Source of the DNA: SZUA-146 sp963922815
GTDB taxonomy: Bacteria; Pseudomonadota; Gammaproteobacteria; Steroidobacterales; SZUA-146
Direction of reading: 5' to 3'
DNA length: 48,413 bases
Assembly (NCBI GenBank): GCA_963922815.1
Contig: CAWUKD010000010.1
Location: 1-48,413 of the forward strand
The translations under genes and the position numbers were made by a program. Within the stretch, counting starts at the first letter, position 1, and every line of letters begins with the position of its first letter. The notes below the pieces were generated by a model that saw only the letters and a program-made list of their open reading frames with translations, had not been told where the DNA came from and ran no database searches. Shown here piece after piece: positions 16,393-25,641 of this stretch.

Positions 16393-17676
16393 TCAGGTTT
16401 CGCGAGCGATGGCCCGGTAGGCTATGTCGTCGCGGTAGTAGGCGCCGTTCCAGGAAATGTGTTTGACCGCAGCATAAGCGTGTTGCTGCGCTTCCGTGGT
16501 GGTCGCGCCCAGAGACGTGACGCATAGCACCCGGCCGCCGTTGGTGACGACGCGATCGCCGTCCAGCGCGGTGCCGGCATGAAAAACTTTGGCGCCTGTG
16601 CTGTTGGCATCGTCGATGCCGCTGATTTCGTCGCCTTTGTCGTAGCTGCCCGGGTAGCCACAGGCCGCCATCACCACGCCAACTGCAACGCGCGCATCCC
16701 ATTCGGCTTCATGCTGATCGAGCGAGCCTTCAAGTGCCGCGACGCACAGCTCCGCGAGATCGGAGTTGAGTCGCATCATGATGGGCTGTGTTTCCGGGTC
16801 TCCGAAACGACAGTTGAATTCCAGCACCTTGGGATTGCCGTCATCGTCGATCATCAGACCGGCGTACAGAAAGCCGACATATTCGTAACCGTCGGCGGCC
16901 ATGCCGTTAACGGTGGGGCGCATGACGTCATTCATGACCCGCTCGTGCAGCGTGGCATCGAGTACGGGCGCTGGTGAATAGGCTCCCATGCCGCCGGTAT
17001 TCGGGCCCTGGTCACCGTTGTCGCGCGCTTTGTGATCCTGTGAACTTGCAAGAGGCAGAATGTTGTGGCCGTCGACCATGGCGATAAAGCTGACTTCTTC
17101 GCCGGTCAGGAACTCTTCAATCACAACGCGTCGACCGGCGTCGCCAAAGGCCTCGCCTGACAGCATTTGACGTACCGTGTCCTCAGCTTCCTGCACTGAC
17201 TGGGCGATGATGACGCCTTTGCCGGCCGCCAGGCCGTCCGTCTTGATGACGATGGGTGCGCCGTGCTCACGAATAAACTCGAGCGCAGGTTCGACGGTGT
17301 AAAAGCTTTGTGACCGGGCCGTAGGGATGTTGTGGCGAAACAGAAACTCTTTCATGAATGCCTTGGAGCCTTCCAGCTGCGCGGCGTCCTGGCTCGGTCC
17401 GAAACAGGCCAGTCCGGCATCCGCGAACGCATTTACGACGCCACCCACAAGCGGGTCTTCGGGACCGACTACCGTGAGGCTGACGTTTTCTTTCTGAGCG
17501 CAGGTAACCAGGGCAGGAATGTCGTTGGCGCCAATCGCTACGTTACGCACGCCGTCTTCGGCGGCGGTACCCGGGTTGCCGGGGGCTACCAGTACTTCAG
17601 TCACCCGGGGTGACTGACTAAGCTTCCACGCGAGCGCGTGCTCGCGTCCACCCGAACCGATAACCAGTACTTTCAT
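16393..17676 (-). CDS. purD: Phosphoribosylamine-glycine ligase
   Basis: The 427-residue protein is GAR synthetase, the second step of de novo purine synthesis, joining glycine to 5-phosphoribosylamine with ATP. It opens with the family start MKVLVIGSGGREHALAWKL. The ATP-grasp signatures VIKTDGLAAGKGVI, EEFLTGEEVSFIAMVDG and VLEFNCRFGDPETQPIMMRL are all present, and the length is normal. It lies 18 bp behind purH as the last gene of the dusB-fis-purH-purD run. No defects were noticed. Confidence 0.97.
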   Translation of the reverse strand: MKVLVIGSGGREHALAWKLSQSPRVTEVLVAPGNPGTAAEDGVRNVAIGANDIPALVTCAQKENVSLTVVGPEDPLVGGVVNAFADAGLACFGPSQDAAQLEGSKAFMKEFLFRHNIPTARSQSFYTVEPALEFIREHGAPIVIKTDGLAAGKGVIIAQSVQEAEDTVRQMLSGEAFGDAGRRVVIEEFLTGEEVSFIAMVDGHNILPLASSQDHKARDNGDQGPNTGGMGAYSPAPVLDATLHERVMNDVMRPTVNGMAADGYEYVGFLYAGLMIDDDGNPKVLEFNCRFGDPETQPIMMRLNSDLAELCVAALEGSLDQHEAEWDARVAVGVVMAACGYPGSYDKGDEISGIDDANSTGAKVFHAGTALDGDRVVTNGGRVLCVTSLGATTTEAQQHAYAAVKHISWNGAYYRDDIAYRAIARET

Positions 17677-17694
17677 GGGAATGACACTCAGTAA

Positions 17695-19257
17695 TTAATG
17701 GCGGAAATGACGCATGCCGGTGAATACCATGGCAATGTCGTTTTCATTGGCAGCCGCGATGACTTCGTCGTCGCGTTTTGAACCGCCGGGCTGAATAACC
17801 GCCGTAACGCCGTGCTCAATGGCAATATCGAGGCCGTCGCGAAACGGAAAAAACGCGTCGGAGGCCATGACGCTGCTTTTAATGGTGAGCCCCGCATCCG
17901 CGGCCTTCATAGCGGCCACGCGAGAGCTGTAAACCCGGCTCATCTGGCCCGCACCTATGCCCACGGTAAATCCGTCTTTGGCAAACACAATGGCGTTACT
18001 TTTTACGTATTTGCACACTTTCCAGGCGAACAGCATGTCGGTCAGTTCGTGTTCGGAAGGCGCGCGATCGGTCACCAGGTTCAAATCGGATTGATCTACC
18101 AACTGCAAGTCTCTGTCCTGCAGCAAGATGCCGCCGGTGACCTGCTTGGTGTCGGCGCACGGCGCGGCTTCCATGCTCCACCAGCCGGTTTGCAGCGCGC
18201 GAATATTAGGTTTGGTCGACAGAATCTCGCGGGCTTCGTCCGAAATCTCCGGCGCGAGTATCACTTCAACAAACTGTCGCGAGAGAATCGCTTCGGTGGT
18301 TTCGCCATCGAGGCGGCGGTTGAACGCAATGATGCCGCCAAACGCCGACGTTGTGTCGGTGCTGTAGGCGCGCTTGTAGGCATCCAGAATGGTCTCGTCG
18401 CGAGATACGCCGCACGGATTGGCATGTTTGACTATGACGCAGGCGGGTTCGTAGAACTGCTTGACGCATTCGAGCGCCGCATCGGCGTCGGCAATGTTGT
18501 TGTACGACAGCTCTTTGCCCTGAATTTGTTCAGCGCTTGAAATTGACGCGTAGTGCGCATTGGGATCAATGTAAAAGGCAGCGCGCTGATGGGGGTTTTC
18601 GCCGTAGCGCAAATCGAATTTCTTGGTGTAGGCAAGATTGATGCTCGATGTAAATTCGTGCTTCTCGCCTTTGTCTCCGGCGCCTTCCAGATACGCTGCG
18701 ATAGCTGCGTCGTAGCTGGCAACATGGCGGAACGCTTTGGTGGCCATGCTCTTGCGAAAGTCTGCGTCGATTTCTTCGCCATTTCCGAGTCGCGCGAGAA
18801 AGCTGGCGTAGTCATCGGCGTCGGTGATGACCACCACGTCCTGATGGTTCTTGGCAGCGGCGCGAATCATGGCGGGGCCGCCAATGTCGATGTTCTCAAT
18901 GGCTTCGGCAAATGAACAGTCGGGGTTAGCGACTGTTTCGCGAAACGGATAGAGATTAACAACGAGATAGTCGATAGACGCAATGCCGTGATCGCGCATG
19001 ACGTCATCGTCGGTGCCGCGACGTCCGAGCAGTCCGCCGTGTATGCGAGGGTGCAGGGTCTTTACGCGCCCATCCATGATTTCCGGAAAGCCGGTGACGT
19101 CGGACACATTGGTCACTTCAAGGCCGTTTTCTCTGAGCAGTCTGGCCGTACCGCCGGTGGACACCACCTCGATCCCGGCCGCTATAAGCCCTTGAGCGAG
19201 CTCGAAAATACCAGATTTATCGGAGACGCTGATCAGTGCTTTGCTAGTGCCAGTCAT
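17695..19257 (-). CDS. purH: Bifunctional AICAR transformylase / IMP cyclohydrolase
   Basis: The 520-residue enzyme carries the last two steps of de novo purine synthesis. The N-terminal cyclohydrolase domain begins ALISVSDKSGIFELAQGL and contains TGGTARLL and MDGRVKTLHPRIHGGLLGRR. The transformylase domain holds RYGENPHQRAAFY, the catalytic KHANPCGVS and, near the end, SDAFFPFRDGLDIAIEHG followed by IQPGGSKRDDEVI. The C-terminus MVFTGMRHFRH is canonical. It is placed between fis and purD, as in many gammaproteobacteria. Confidence 0.97.
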   Translation of the reverse strand: MTGTSKALISVSDKSGIFELAQGLIAAGIEVVSTGGTARLLRENGLEVTNVSDVTGFPEIMDGRVKTLHPRIHGGLLGRRGTDDDVMRDHGIASIDYLVVNLYPFRETVANPDCSFAEAIENIDIGGPAMIRAAAKNHQDVVVITDADDYASFLARLGNGEEIDADFRKSMATKAFRHVASYDAAIAAYLEGAGDKGEKHEFTSSINLAYTKKFDLRYGENPHQRAAFYIDPNAHYASISSAEQIQGKELSYNNIADADAALECVKQFYEPACVIVKHANPCGVSRDETILDAYKRAYSTDTTSAFGGIIAFNRRLDGETTEAILSRQFVEVILAPEISDEAREILSTKPNIRALQTGWWSMEAAPCADTKQVTGGILLQDRDLQLVDQSDLNLVTDRAPSEHELTDMLFAWKVCKYVKSNAIVFAKDGFTVGIGAGQMSRVYSSRVAAMKAADAGLTIKSSVMASDAFFPFRDGLDIAIEHGVTAVIQPGGSKRDDEVIAAANENDIAMVFTGMRHFRH

Positions 19258-19297
19258 GGTGTGCCTATGTAGTAGCGATCGAAGTGTTGTGGACGGT

Positions 19298-19576
19298 CTA
19301 TCCCATCATGCCGTAGGTCTTGAGCTTCTTGCGCAAGGTGCCACGGTTAATACCGAGAATGCTGGCGGCGCGCGATTGATTACCACGCGTGTACGACATC
19401 ACCGCGCGGAACAATGGTTGCTCCACTTCTTCCATAACGGTTTGATAGAACTCGACGGGAGCCGTACCGTTTAGAGAACCGAAGTATGCGCTGAACGCTT
19501 CTTCAGCCGAATCGCGTAGCAGTCGTGAACCCCCCAGCTCGGAACCGTTGACGCCATCAATAGTTTTCTTGGCCAT
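19298..19576 (-). CDS. fis: DNA-binding protein Fis
   Basis: The 92-residue protein (start at MAKKTIDG) is the nucleoid-associated factor Fis, which bends DNA and tunes rRNA and growth-phase promoters. The core APVEFYQTVMEEVEQPLFRA matches the dimerisation helices, and GNQSRAASILGINRGTLRKK is the helix-turn-helix that gives the family its name. It follows dusB by 46 bp, the classical dusB-fis arrangement, so it is probably expressed from a promoter upstream of dusB or further up. Confidence 0.96.
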   Translation of the reverse strand: MAKKTIDGVNGSELGGSRLLRDSAEEAFSAYFGSLNGTAPVEFYQTVMEEVEQPLFRAVMSYTRGNQSRAASILGINRGTLRKKLKTYGMMG

Positions 19577-19622
19577 GTAAAACAACCACCCCATAAAATT
19601 TCGTTTTTAGATTAATAATTCT

Positions 19623-20618
19623 TCAGGCTGCTGCCGACTTCTGTGTGATGAGAACAGAAAAATATCGGTCAACAATCTTTGTTTGTTCGACTGAACTGTC
19701 GCTACGGACCAGATCATGCAAGTAGGGCTTTGACAGCGGTCTGTCTTGCAAATACCAGGTCAGGTGCTTCCGTGCGATTCTGACGCCATGGGCATCCCCA
19801 TAAAAGCCGTACAGATTGGCTAAATGGCCGAGCATAATATCACGGACGAAGGGAATGTCTTCGGAGATTGGCGAATTTTTTGCGCCTTCGGCCGACATGT
19901 CGTTAAGAATTTGTTGAAAAATCCACGGTTGCCCCTGCGCGGCCCGGCCGATCATCACGCCAGCCGCGCCTGTGGCCGCCAGCGCTGCGCGTGCGCTTGC
20001 AGCGCAACCGATGTCGCCATTGGCGAGAACGGGAATGTTGACCTCGTTCACGATGTCGCGGATGGTGTTGAATTCGGCCGTTCCTGCGAACTTGCACTCG
20101 CGCGTGCGGCCGTGAACGGCCAGTGCCTGGATGCCTGCGTCTTCGGCAATGCGGGCAACCGACACGCCGTTGCGTCGTTCGGGTGACCAGCCGGTGCGCA
20201 TCTTAAGCGTAACCGGAACGTCGACGGCATCGACGGCGGCTTCCAGAATGGCGCGTACCAGCGGCTCGTCTTTTAACAGCGCGGAACCCGCCGCTTTCTT
20301 GCAGACTTTTTTTGCCGGACAGCCGAGGTTGATGTCGATGATTTGGGCGCCACGCTCCACGTTCATGCGAGCGGCATTGGCAATCATATCGGGATCGCCA
20401 CCGGCAATCTGTACGATGCGTGGCTCAGGTTCGCCGCTGTGATCGAGCCGGTGTCGCGTCTTGCGCGTGTTCCACAATCGCGTATCGCTTGTGATCATTT
20501 CCGACGCAGCCATTCCGGCTCCGAGCTTCCGACACAGTCGACGGAACGGCAGATCGGTCACACCGGCCATCGGGGCCAGAGCGAGCGAATTGTCGAACGT
20601 GTAGGGGCCAATACGCAT
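19623..20618 (-). CDS. dusB: tRNA-dihydrouridine synthase B
   Basis: The start is placed at MRIGPYTFDNSLALAPMAGV (331 residues); the open frame runs 55 codons further without resemblance. This FMN enzyme reduces specific uridines of tRNA to dihydrouridine. Visible are LAPMAGVTDLPFRRLCRKLG, the catalytic Cys in GCPAKKVCKKAAGSAL, TLKMRTGW, ALAVHGRTRECKF, and VLANGDIG with MIGRAAQGQPW for phosphate and flavin binding. Ribosome binding sequence is weak before this ATG. It heads the dusB-fis pair. Confidence 0.95.
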   Translation of the reverse strand: MRIGPYTFDNSLALAPMAGVTDLPFRRLCRKLGAGMAASEMITSDTRLWNTRKTRHRLDHSGEPEPRIVQIAGGDPDMIANAARMNVERGAQIIDINLGCPAKKVCKKAAGSALLKDEPLVRAILEAAVDAVDVPVTLKMRTGWSPERRNGVSVARIAEDAGIQALAVHGRTRECKFAGTAEFNTIRDIVNEVNIPVLANGDIGCAASARAALAATGAAGVMIGRAAQGQPWIFQQILNDMSAEGAKNSPISEDIPFVRDIMLGHLANLYGFYGDAHGVRIARKHLTWYLQDRPLSKPYLHDLVRSDSSVEQTKIVDRYFSVLITQKSAAA

Positions 20619-20700
20619 GGGCAGGCAGAATTGCTGAAAAAGGCGGCAATAATAGCCTGAACGGGGCGCCGGCAGTACCCGGATTTGACTGAAAACGGGC

Positions 20701-23367
20701 TTATTCGTTGAAAATTGGCTCGGATCCGCAGTCCGGGCCCTCGGGCGTGTCCAGACAGACGTCGAAGCTGTAGCCAATTTCATCTTCCGGGGCCGGATGG
20801 ACCAGGTCGAGAACGATTTCCAGCCGTCCGTTACCGCTCAACGCGCCGGGCGGCGTGGACTCCAGATATTCGGCGGGCGTAAACACCCGGCCAAATATGG
20901 CGTCGCCCCAGCGGTTATTTAGCTGCAGCCGAATCAGTGGCAGCGGTCGATCGAACGCAGTGTTGTTGACGACCGTGGCCCGGGCCATAAGCACGGTCGC
21001 ATCGGCCTCATCCGGTACAATCGTGTGTCGCGCAACGCGGTAATCCTGCACGCTCCAGTTTGCCCTCAGTTCTTTACCGAGAGCGCTGTACAGCGACGTA
21101 ATGTGAGAGCCGTATTTCGGGTGCGTGGCCAGCTCGGCCCGGTTGTTGTGAACGTATTGACCAGCAAGCAGACCGACGAGGGCAGCGACTACGGTGCCTT
21201 CACCGAGGCGACGGGCCAGCGATTTTTTCGGCGCCAGGTAGCGACCCAGGTCTTTGAGGTCTTCAGCGTCGTCGTCGTATGGCTCGTCGAATTTTCCGTC
21301 GACGCCTTCGGTCAGTATGTCGGCAGAATCGTCTACCGTGTCCGCATCGCCGGTGTTGTCTGCCTGATCATTCTGGTCTTGCTGAGGATCTTCCTGATCA
21401 TCGCCGCCGCTCTGATCTGACAGTTCTGCGTCCTGATGTTCGACGCGGTCAGGGCTCTCGTGCCCGGTCTGGTCGGCGTCATCATCATCGGTCCGGGCCT
21501 CCGCGTCTGCAGACGCGTGTTCATCGTCACTCGTTTTATCGTGATCCTGCGTGTCCGACGTCGAGTCATCGGTTGCGTCACTGCCATCGTCTGAAGTTTC
21601 GTCGGGGTCTGTGTCGTCGAGTTCGCCTTCGACGGCTTCTTTCGGGTCGTGTTCGTCGGTTTCGTCACGACTGGAGTCCGGATTGTCGTCCGGCACGCCG
21701 TCGTCGGCAGCACCGTCGCCGTCTTCTGCCGATTCGGTATCATCGCTCGCATCCGCATCCGCATCCGCATCCGCACTGGCGTCGTCCGCGTCCAGACCGG
21801 GGTGGGATCCCGTGTCGGTGACGATTTCTCCACCGACTTCAGCTTCCGCTTCGGCTTCGGCCAGCTCTTCCGCGAAAAGCTTTTCGTCTTCCAGTTCCGC
21901 AGCGATGGCCTCGGCCAGCTCTTCCTCACTGACGTCGGCAGGCAGATTGTCGTCCAAATCATCGGCCAGCTCACCAACCAGTTCATCGACCAGTTTTTCG
22001 GACTCTTCGGTGCTTTCCGGATCGTCAGATTCATCAGCAACGTCATCGTCCTCCGGCTCCTGGCGAGAATCCGGGTGCTCTTCTGACGTTTCCTGCTCTG
22101 CCGGTTCTTCCGCGTCGGTCTTTGCCTCGTCGTCAGCGGATTTTTCCGAATCATTCTCTGGCTCTTCGGCGATCTCAGTATCTATGTCCTCATCATTTGC
22201 CAAATCCCCGTCATCAGCGTCTAGATCGGACGGTTCGGCATCATCGCTTTCAGTATCCCTGACGTTCGGCTGGTCGCGATCCGTTGTCGCGTCCTCGTCC
22301 GCGGACTCATCGTTCTGCTGATCCTCTTCGGTCGGCGAACTATCGGGGTCGGAGTCGATGTCGGCGTTGTCCGATGGGGCTTCGGTTTCGGCAACCGATT
22401 CGTCAAAGAGAGATTCCACCGCTTCTTCAAAAGCCGATTCGTCGAGGTCAACATTAACCAGTTCTTCGGACGCCGCCGCGGTATCGTCACCGGGTGTTTC
22501 GTCGTGGTCGGAGTGGGTAAACCACTCATTGATTTCGTCGTCTTCGGAACTCCTTGAATCGTCGCTTTCTACGTCGCCCTCGCCAGGTGCTGCAGAATCA
22601 TCACCGGTCCCGGAGGCAGTGGCGTCGTCGGAGCTGTCGTCGTCAGCCTCGTCTGAAAGATCAACCTCCGGAGTCGAATCGTTGCCGGCAGTGGCATCGT
22701 CGCTGGCGTCACCAGACTCATTGAGGTCTTCGGTATCAGCGCCCTCTGTGACGGGCTCGCCTTCCTGATGTGCGGCGTCATCGTCGTCATCCGTATCGAG
22801 CAGTGATTCGTCGGCCAGCAGTGCTTCAAGATTCTGTTCACCTTCTTCCGTGTCCCACTCATCCAGCACCTGGCTGGTGGCAAACAGGTCGTCGGGGTTG
22901 ACGGCCGGCGTTTCGTTCGAGGCCGAATCGTCCGACGGGTCTGCTTCATCGACGTTCTGGTCTGATGCATCGTGTTCATCAGCTTCGTCGCTCGCCACCG
23001 TTTCACCGAGAGGATCAATGGCATCATCCGTGTCGGTCGAGGCGTCGGCCATGTCCTCTTCGGCGTCATCAAGCAGCGCCGCTACCAGTGCCGAGACTTC
23101 GCTCGTATCATCCGGGTCGGAAAATTCCACGGGCGCTTCGGTGACAGAGTCGCCGTCGGACGAATCGTTATCGACAAACGGATCGTCTTCGACCGCATCG
23201 CTGTCTTTACTCGTGTGTGGTTTTTGTACCGGCGCCGTTTCGGTCAGCCGGCGAAGCGCGTTAAACGTAGTGTCACACACCCCGCAACGCACCATGCCAC
23301 CGGCCGCCCCAAGATGTTCGGGACTGATCTCGAAAACAGACGTACAGTCGGGGCACTGGGTATACAT
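20701..23367 (-). CDS. Zinc-ribbon DUF3426 protein with a very long acidic linker
   Basis: The start at MYTQCPDCTSVFEI gives 888 residues. The N-terminus is an MJ0042-type zinc ribbon (two CxxC pairs, CPDC and CGVC, within residues 1-40). The C-terminal 180 residues hold one membrane helix (TVVAALVGLLAGQYV, about 725-739) and a DUF3426 domain with WGDAIFGRVFTPAEYL. Between them lie roughly 650 residues built almost only of Asp, Glu, Ser, Ala and Thr, without predicted folds. Genes of this family usually sit between prmA and dusB, as here, but most proteins are far shorter (a few hundred residues). The N-terminus is probably cytoplasmic and the C-terminal domain periplasmic. Function is unknown; the acidic linker could reach far from the membrane or bind cations or basic proteins. 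Confidence 0.88.
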   Translation of the reverse strand: MYTQCPDCTSVFEISPEHLGAAGGMVRCGVCDTTFNALRRLTETAPVQKPHTSKDSDAVEDDPFVDNDSSDGDSVTEAPVEFSDPDDTSEVSALVAALLDDAEEDMADASTDTDDAIDPLGETVASDEADEHDASDQNVDEADPSDDSASNETPAVNPDDLFATSQVLDEWDTEEGEQNLEALLADESLLDTDDDDDAAHQEGEPVTEGADTEDLNESGDASDDATAGNDSTPEVDLSDEADDDSSDDATASGTGDDSAAPGEGDVESDDSRSSEDDEINEWFTHSDHDETPGDDTAAASEELVNVDLDESAFEEAVESLFDESVAETEAPSDNADIDSDPDSSPTEEDQQNDESADEDATTDRDQPNVRDTESDDAEPSDLDADDGDLANDEDIDTEIAEEPENDSEKSADDEAKTDAEEPAEQETSEEHPDSRQEPEDDDVADESDDPESTEESEKLVDELVGELADDLDDNLPADVSEEELAEAIAAELEDEKLFAEELAEAEAEAEVGGEIVTDTGSHPGLDADDASADADADADASDDTESAEDGDGAADDGVPDDNPDSSRDETDEHDPKEAVEGELDDTDPDETSDDGSDATDDSTSDTQDHDKTSDDEHASADAEARTDDDDADQTGHESPDRVEHQDAELSDQSGGDDQEDPQQDQNDQADNTGDADTVDDSADILTEGVDGKFDEPYDDDAEDLKDLGRYLAPKKSLARRLGEGTVVAALVGLLAGQYVHNNRAELATHPKYGSHITSLYSALGKELRANWSVQDYRVARHTIVPDEADATVLMARATVVNNTAFDRPLPLIRLQLNNRWGDAIFGRVFTPAEYLESTPPGALSGNGRLEIVLDLVHPAPEDEIGYSFDVCLDTPEGPDCGSEPIFNE
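21749..21775. repeat. GCATCC tandem hexamer repeat inside the DUF3426 gene
   Basis: Four and a half perfect copies of GCATCC encode an alternating Asp-Ala run in the acidic linker of the minus-strand gene. Such a repeat can gain or lose units by slippage without shifting the frame. Confidence 0.8.
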
Positions 23368-23377
23368 GGTGCTAAGT

Positions 23378-24256
23378 CTACTCTGCCGGCCGGTTGTTAC
23401 GCACGCCGCAAATGAGCGCCCAGTCACCAAGCTGGCGAGTGTCTTGCCAATCGACCCACGGCGCATAGGCGGCCTGCACATCTGCGGCCTGCCCGGCCAG
23501 CAGTCCCGACAGCGCGATATGGCCGCCGCTCAGAAGATAGGTGCACAGGCGGGGTGCCAGATTTATCAGCGGCTTGGCCAGAATGTTGGCCACAACCACG
23601 TCAAAGTGCTCGTCGACATCGGTCAGGCCAAAACGGATGCCGTCGCTTACTGAATTGCGCTCGGCGTTATCGTGGCCGGCAATGACGGCCTGCGGATCGA
23701 TATCAATGCCGACGACGTAGGTCGCGCCGAGCTTGCGGGCGGCAATGGCCAGAATGCCCGAACCGTGTCCATAGTCGAGCACGCGCTTGCCGTCGACCGG
23801 CGCCGAGTCGAGCCACTGCAGGCACAGATCGGTAGTGGCGTGATCGCCGGTACCAAAGGCCAGTCCGGGATCGAGTAGCAAAGATACGGCGTCGCCGCCG
23901 ACCGGTTCGAAGCCCGTGGGCACGACCCACAGGCGCTCGCCAAACCGGCGCGGTTTAAAGCGCGTCAGCCAGACGCGCTCCCACTGTTGGTCTTTAAGCG
24001 CGCGCCACTGTCGGAAGGCCGCTGGCAGCGATGCATTGAGCGTAGTTTCGATGGCGGATTGATCGGCGTCTTCGCCGAACAGGGCCGTTATCCGCAGATG
24101 TGGCCAGACTGGTGTTTCGCCGGGAAGCGGTTCCAGCACGGGCTCGTCTCCCGCGTCGTTTAGAGTAAGCGCCTGAGCGCCGCACTCCAATAACAGGTTT
24201 TCAGCCTGTTCGCAGTCCTCAGCGTCAATCTCGACAATCAGTTCAAGCCAGTTCAT
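23378..24256 (-). CDS. prmA: Ribosomal protein L11 methyltransferase
   Basis: The 292-residue protein is PrmA, which trimethylates ribosomal protein L11 using S-adenosylmethionine. It begins MNWLELIVEID as expected, and has a methyltransferase core with GLAFGTGDHATT, LDYGHGSGILAIAA, VVGIDIDPQAV and VVANILAKPLINLAP. Two positions differ from the usual family sequence: GTGDHATT where GTGTHPTT is common, and GHGSG where GCGSG is common. Neither removes an obvious catalytic group. It stands between accC (36 bp) and the DUF3426 gene (10 bp), the usual place in this order. Confidence 0.94.
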   Translation of the reverse strand: MNWLELIVEIDAEDCEQAENLLLECGAQALTLNDAGDEPVLEPLPGETPVWPHLRITALFGEDADQSAIETTLNASLPAAFRQWRALKDQQWERVWLTRFKPRRFGERLWVVPTGFEPVGGDAVSLLLDPGLAFGTGDHATTDLCLQWLDSAPVDGKRVLDYGHGSGILAIAARKLGATYVVGIDIDPQAVIAGHDNAERNSVSDGIRFGLTDVDEHFDVVVANILAKPLINLAPRLCTYLLSGGHIALSGLLAGQAADVQAAYAPWVDWQDTRQLGDWALICGVRNNRPAE

Positions 24257-24292
24257 GGCATATGCGTCGGCGTCGGTAGCGACCGCCGAACG

Positions 24293-25633
24293 CTACAGCC
24301 CGAGTTTCTTGCTTAGGAAATGAATGTCATTTTCACCACGAATAAACAGCGCGTCACGACAAATGTCATCCAGAAGCGGCACGTTCGTTTTGATGCCCTC
24401 AACCACAACTTCGGCAAGCGCATTACGCATGCGTGCCAGCGCCACTTCGCGCGTTCTGCCGTAGGTAATAATCTTGCCTATCATCGAATCGTAGTAGGGC
24501 GGTACCTTGTAGCCGCTGTACAGATGCGAGTCGACGCGAACACCAGGGCCGCCGGGTGCATGCCATTGGGTTACCAGTCCGGGTTGTGGCATCAGGGTTT
24601 CGGGATCTTCGGCGTTGAGCCGACACTCAATGGCGTGGCCATAAATTTCGACTTCTTCCTGCTTAAAGGTCAGCGGCAGGCCGGAAGCAATGCGCAGCTG
24701 CTCTTTAACAATGTCGATGCCAGTGATTTCTTCGGTCACCGGATGTTCGACCTGGACTCGCGTGTTCATTTCGATGAAGAAAAACTCGCCGTCCTGATAC
24801 AAAAACTCGAACGTGCCAGCACCGCGATAGCCAATTAGTTTGCAGGCATCGGTACACACCTTGCCGATCCGCTCGCGCTGTTCCTCGGTGATGCCGGGTG
24901 CAGGAGCTTCTTCGACCACCTTTTGGTGACGACGCTGCGTAGAGCAGTCGCGCTCGCCCAGGTGAATTGCGTTGCCGTGCTCGTCGGCCAGCACCTGGAT
25001 CTCGATATGCCGCGGATGCGGCATAAAGCGTTCCATATATAGTGAGTCGTTGCCGAATGCGGCCGACGCCTCACGACGCGTCAGGTTAACAGCGTCTTCA
25101 AGGTCCTCAGCGCTTTCAACCACGCGCATTCCGCGGCCACCGCCGCCGCCGGAAGCTTTGACCATGACCGGAAAGCCAATGCTCCTGGCAATTTCCAGAT
25201 TCTTTTTATTGTCGTGGCCAATTGGCCCATCTGATCCTGGCACGCAAGGTACGCCAGCTTTTTTCATCGCACGAATGGCCGCAACCTTGTCGCCCATCAT
25301 GCGAATGGTTTCAGCGCGCGGGCCGATAAACGTAAAGCCCGACTGTTCAACGCGCTCGGCAAAATCGGCGTTCTCGGACAGGAAGCCGTAGCCCGGGTGG
25401 ATACCCACGGCGTCGGTTACCTCAGCGGCCGAAATCATCGCCGGCATGTTCAGGTAGCTGTCTCCCGGAGGAGGCGCGCCGATGCACACCGACTCGTCGG
25501 CCAGCAGCACGTGTGACAGATTGCGATCTTCGGTTGAGTGCGCCGCAACGGTGGCAATGCCAAGTTCCTTGCAGGCGCGCAGAATACGCAGGGCGATTTC
25601 GCCTCGATTGGCGATCAGTACTTTATCCAGCAT
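24293..25633 (-). CDS. accC: Acetyl-CoA carboxylase, biotin carboxylase subunit
   Basis: The 446-residue enzyme uses ATP and bicarbonate to carboxylate biotin on AccB, starting fatty acid synthesis. It opens MLDKVLIANRGEIALRILRA. The ATP-grasp glycine loop KASGGGGGRGMRVV is intact, as are ERDCSTQRRHQKVVEEAPAP and the active-site segment FIEMNTRVQVEHPVTEEITG. Length and ends are normal. It follows accB by 8 bp with its own ribosome binding site, so the two subunits are cotranscribed. Confidence 0.98.
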   Translation of the reverse strand: MLDKVLIANRGEIALRILRACKELGIATVAAHSTEDRNLSHVLLADESVCIGAPPPGDSYLNMPAMISAAEVTDAVGIHPGYGFLSENADFAERVEQSGFTFIGPRAETIRMMGDKVAAIRAMKKAGVPCVPGSDGPIGHDNKKNLEIARSIGFPVMVKASGGGGGRGMRVVESAEDLEDAVNLTRREASAAFGNDSLYMERFMPHPRHIEIQVLADEHGNAIHLGERDCSTQRRHQKVVEEAPAPGITEEQRERIGKVCTDACKLIGYRGAGTFEFLYQDGEFFFIEMNTRVQVEHPVTEEITGIDIVKEQLRIASGLPLTFKQEEVEIYGHAIECRLNAEDPETLMPQPGLVTQWHAPGGPGVRVDSHLYSGYKVPPYYDSMIGKIITYGRTREVALARMRNALAEVVVEGIKTNVPLLDDICRDALFIRGENDIHFLSKKLGL

Positions 25634-25641
25634 GGTGTGAC

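Noticed and set aside
17812..18540. Plus-strand frame of 242 codons
   Set aside because: It lies entirely antisense to purH, which has full family conservation; no ribosome binding site or recognisable domain.
21749..21775. Possible CRISPR-like array
   Set aside because: The GCATCC units are contiguous six-base repeats within a codon-preserving run, without spacers.
21333..22154. Minus-strand frame of 273 codons rich in Thr, Arg and Met
   Set aside because: A frame-shifted reading of the same acidic low-complexity region; the DUF3426 frame fully explains it.
21551..22321. Long plus-strand frame rich in serine (256 codons)
   Set aside because: It is the complement of the Asp/Glu-rich linker of the DUF3426 gene; GAC, GAT and GAA codons read backwards give Ser and Val runs. 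No start signal or family resemblance.
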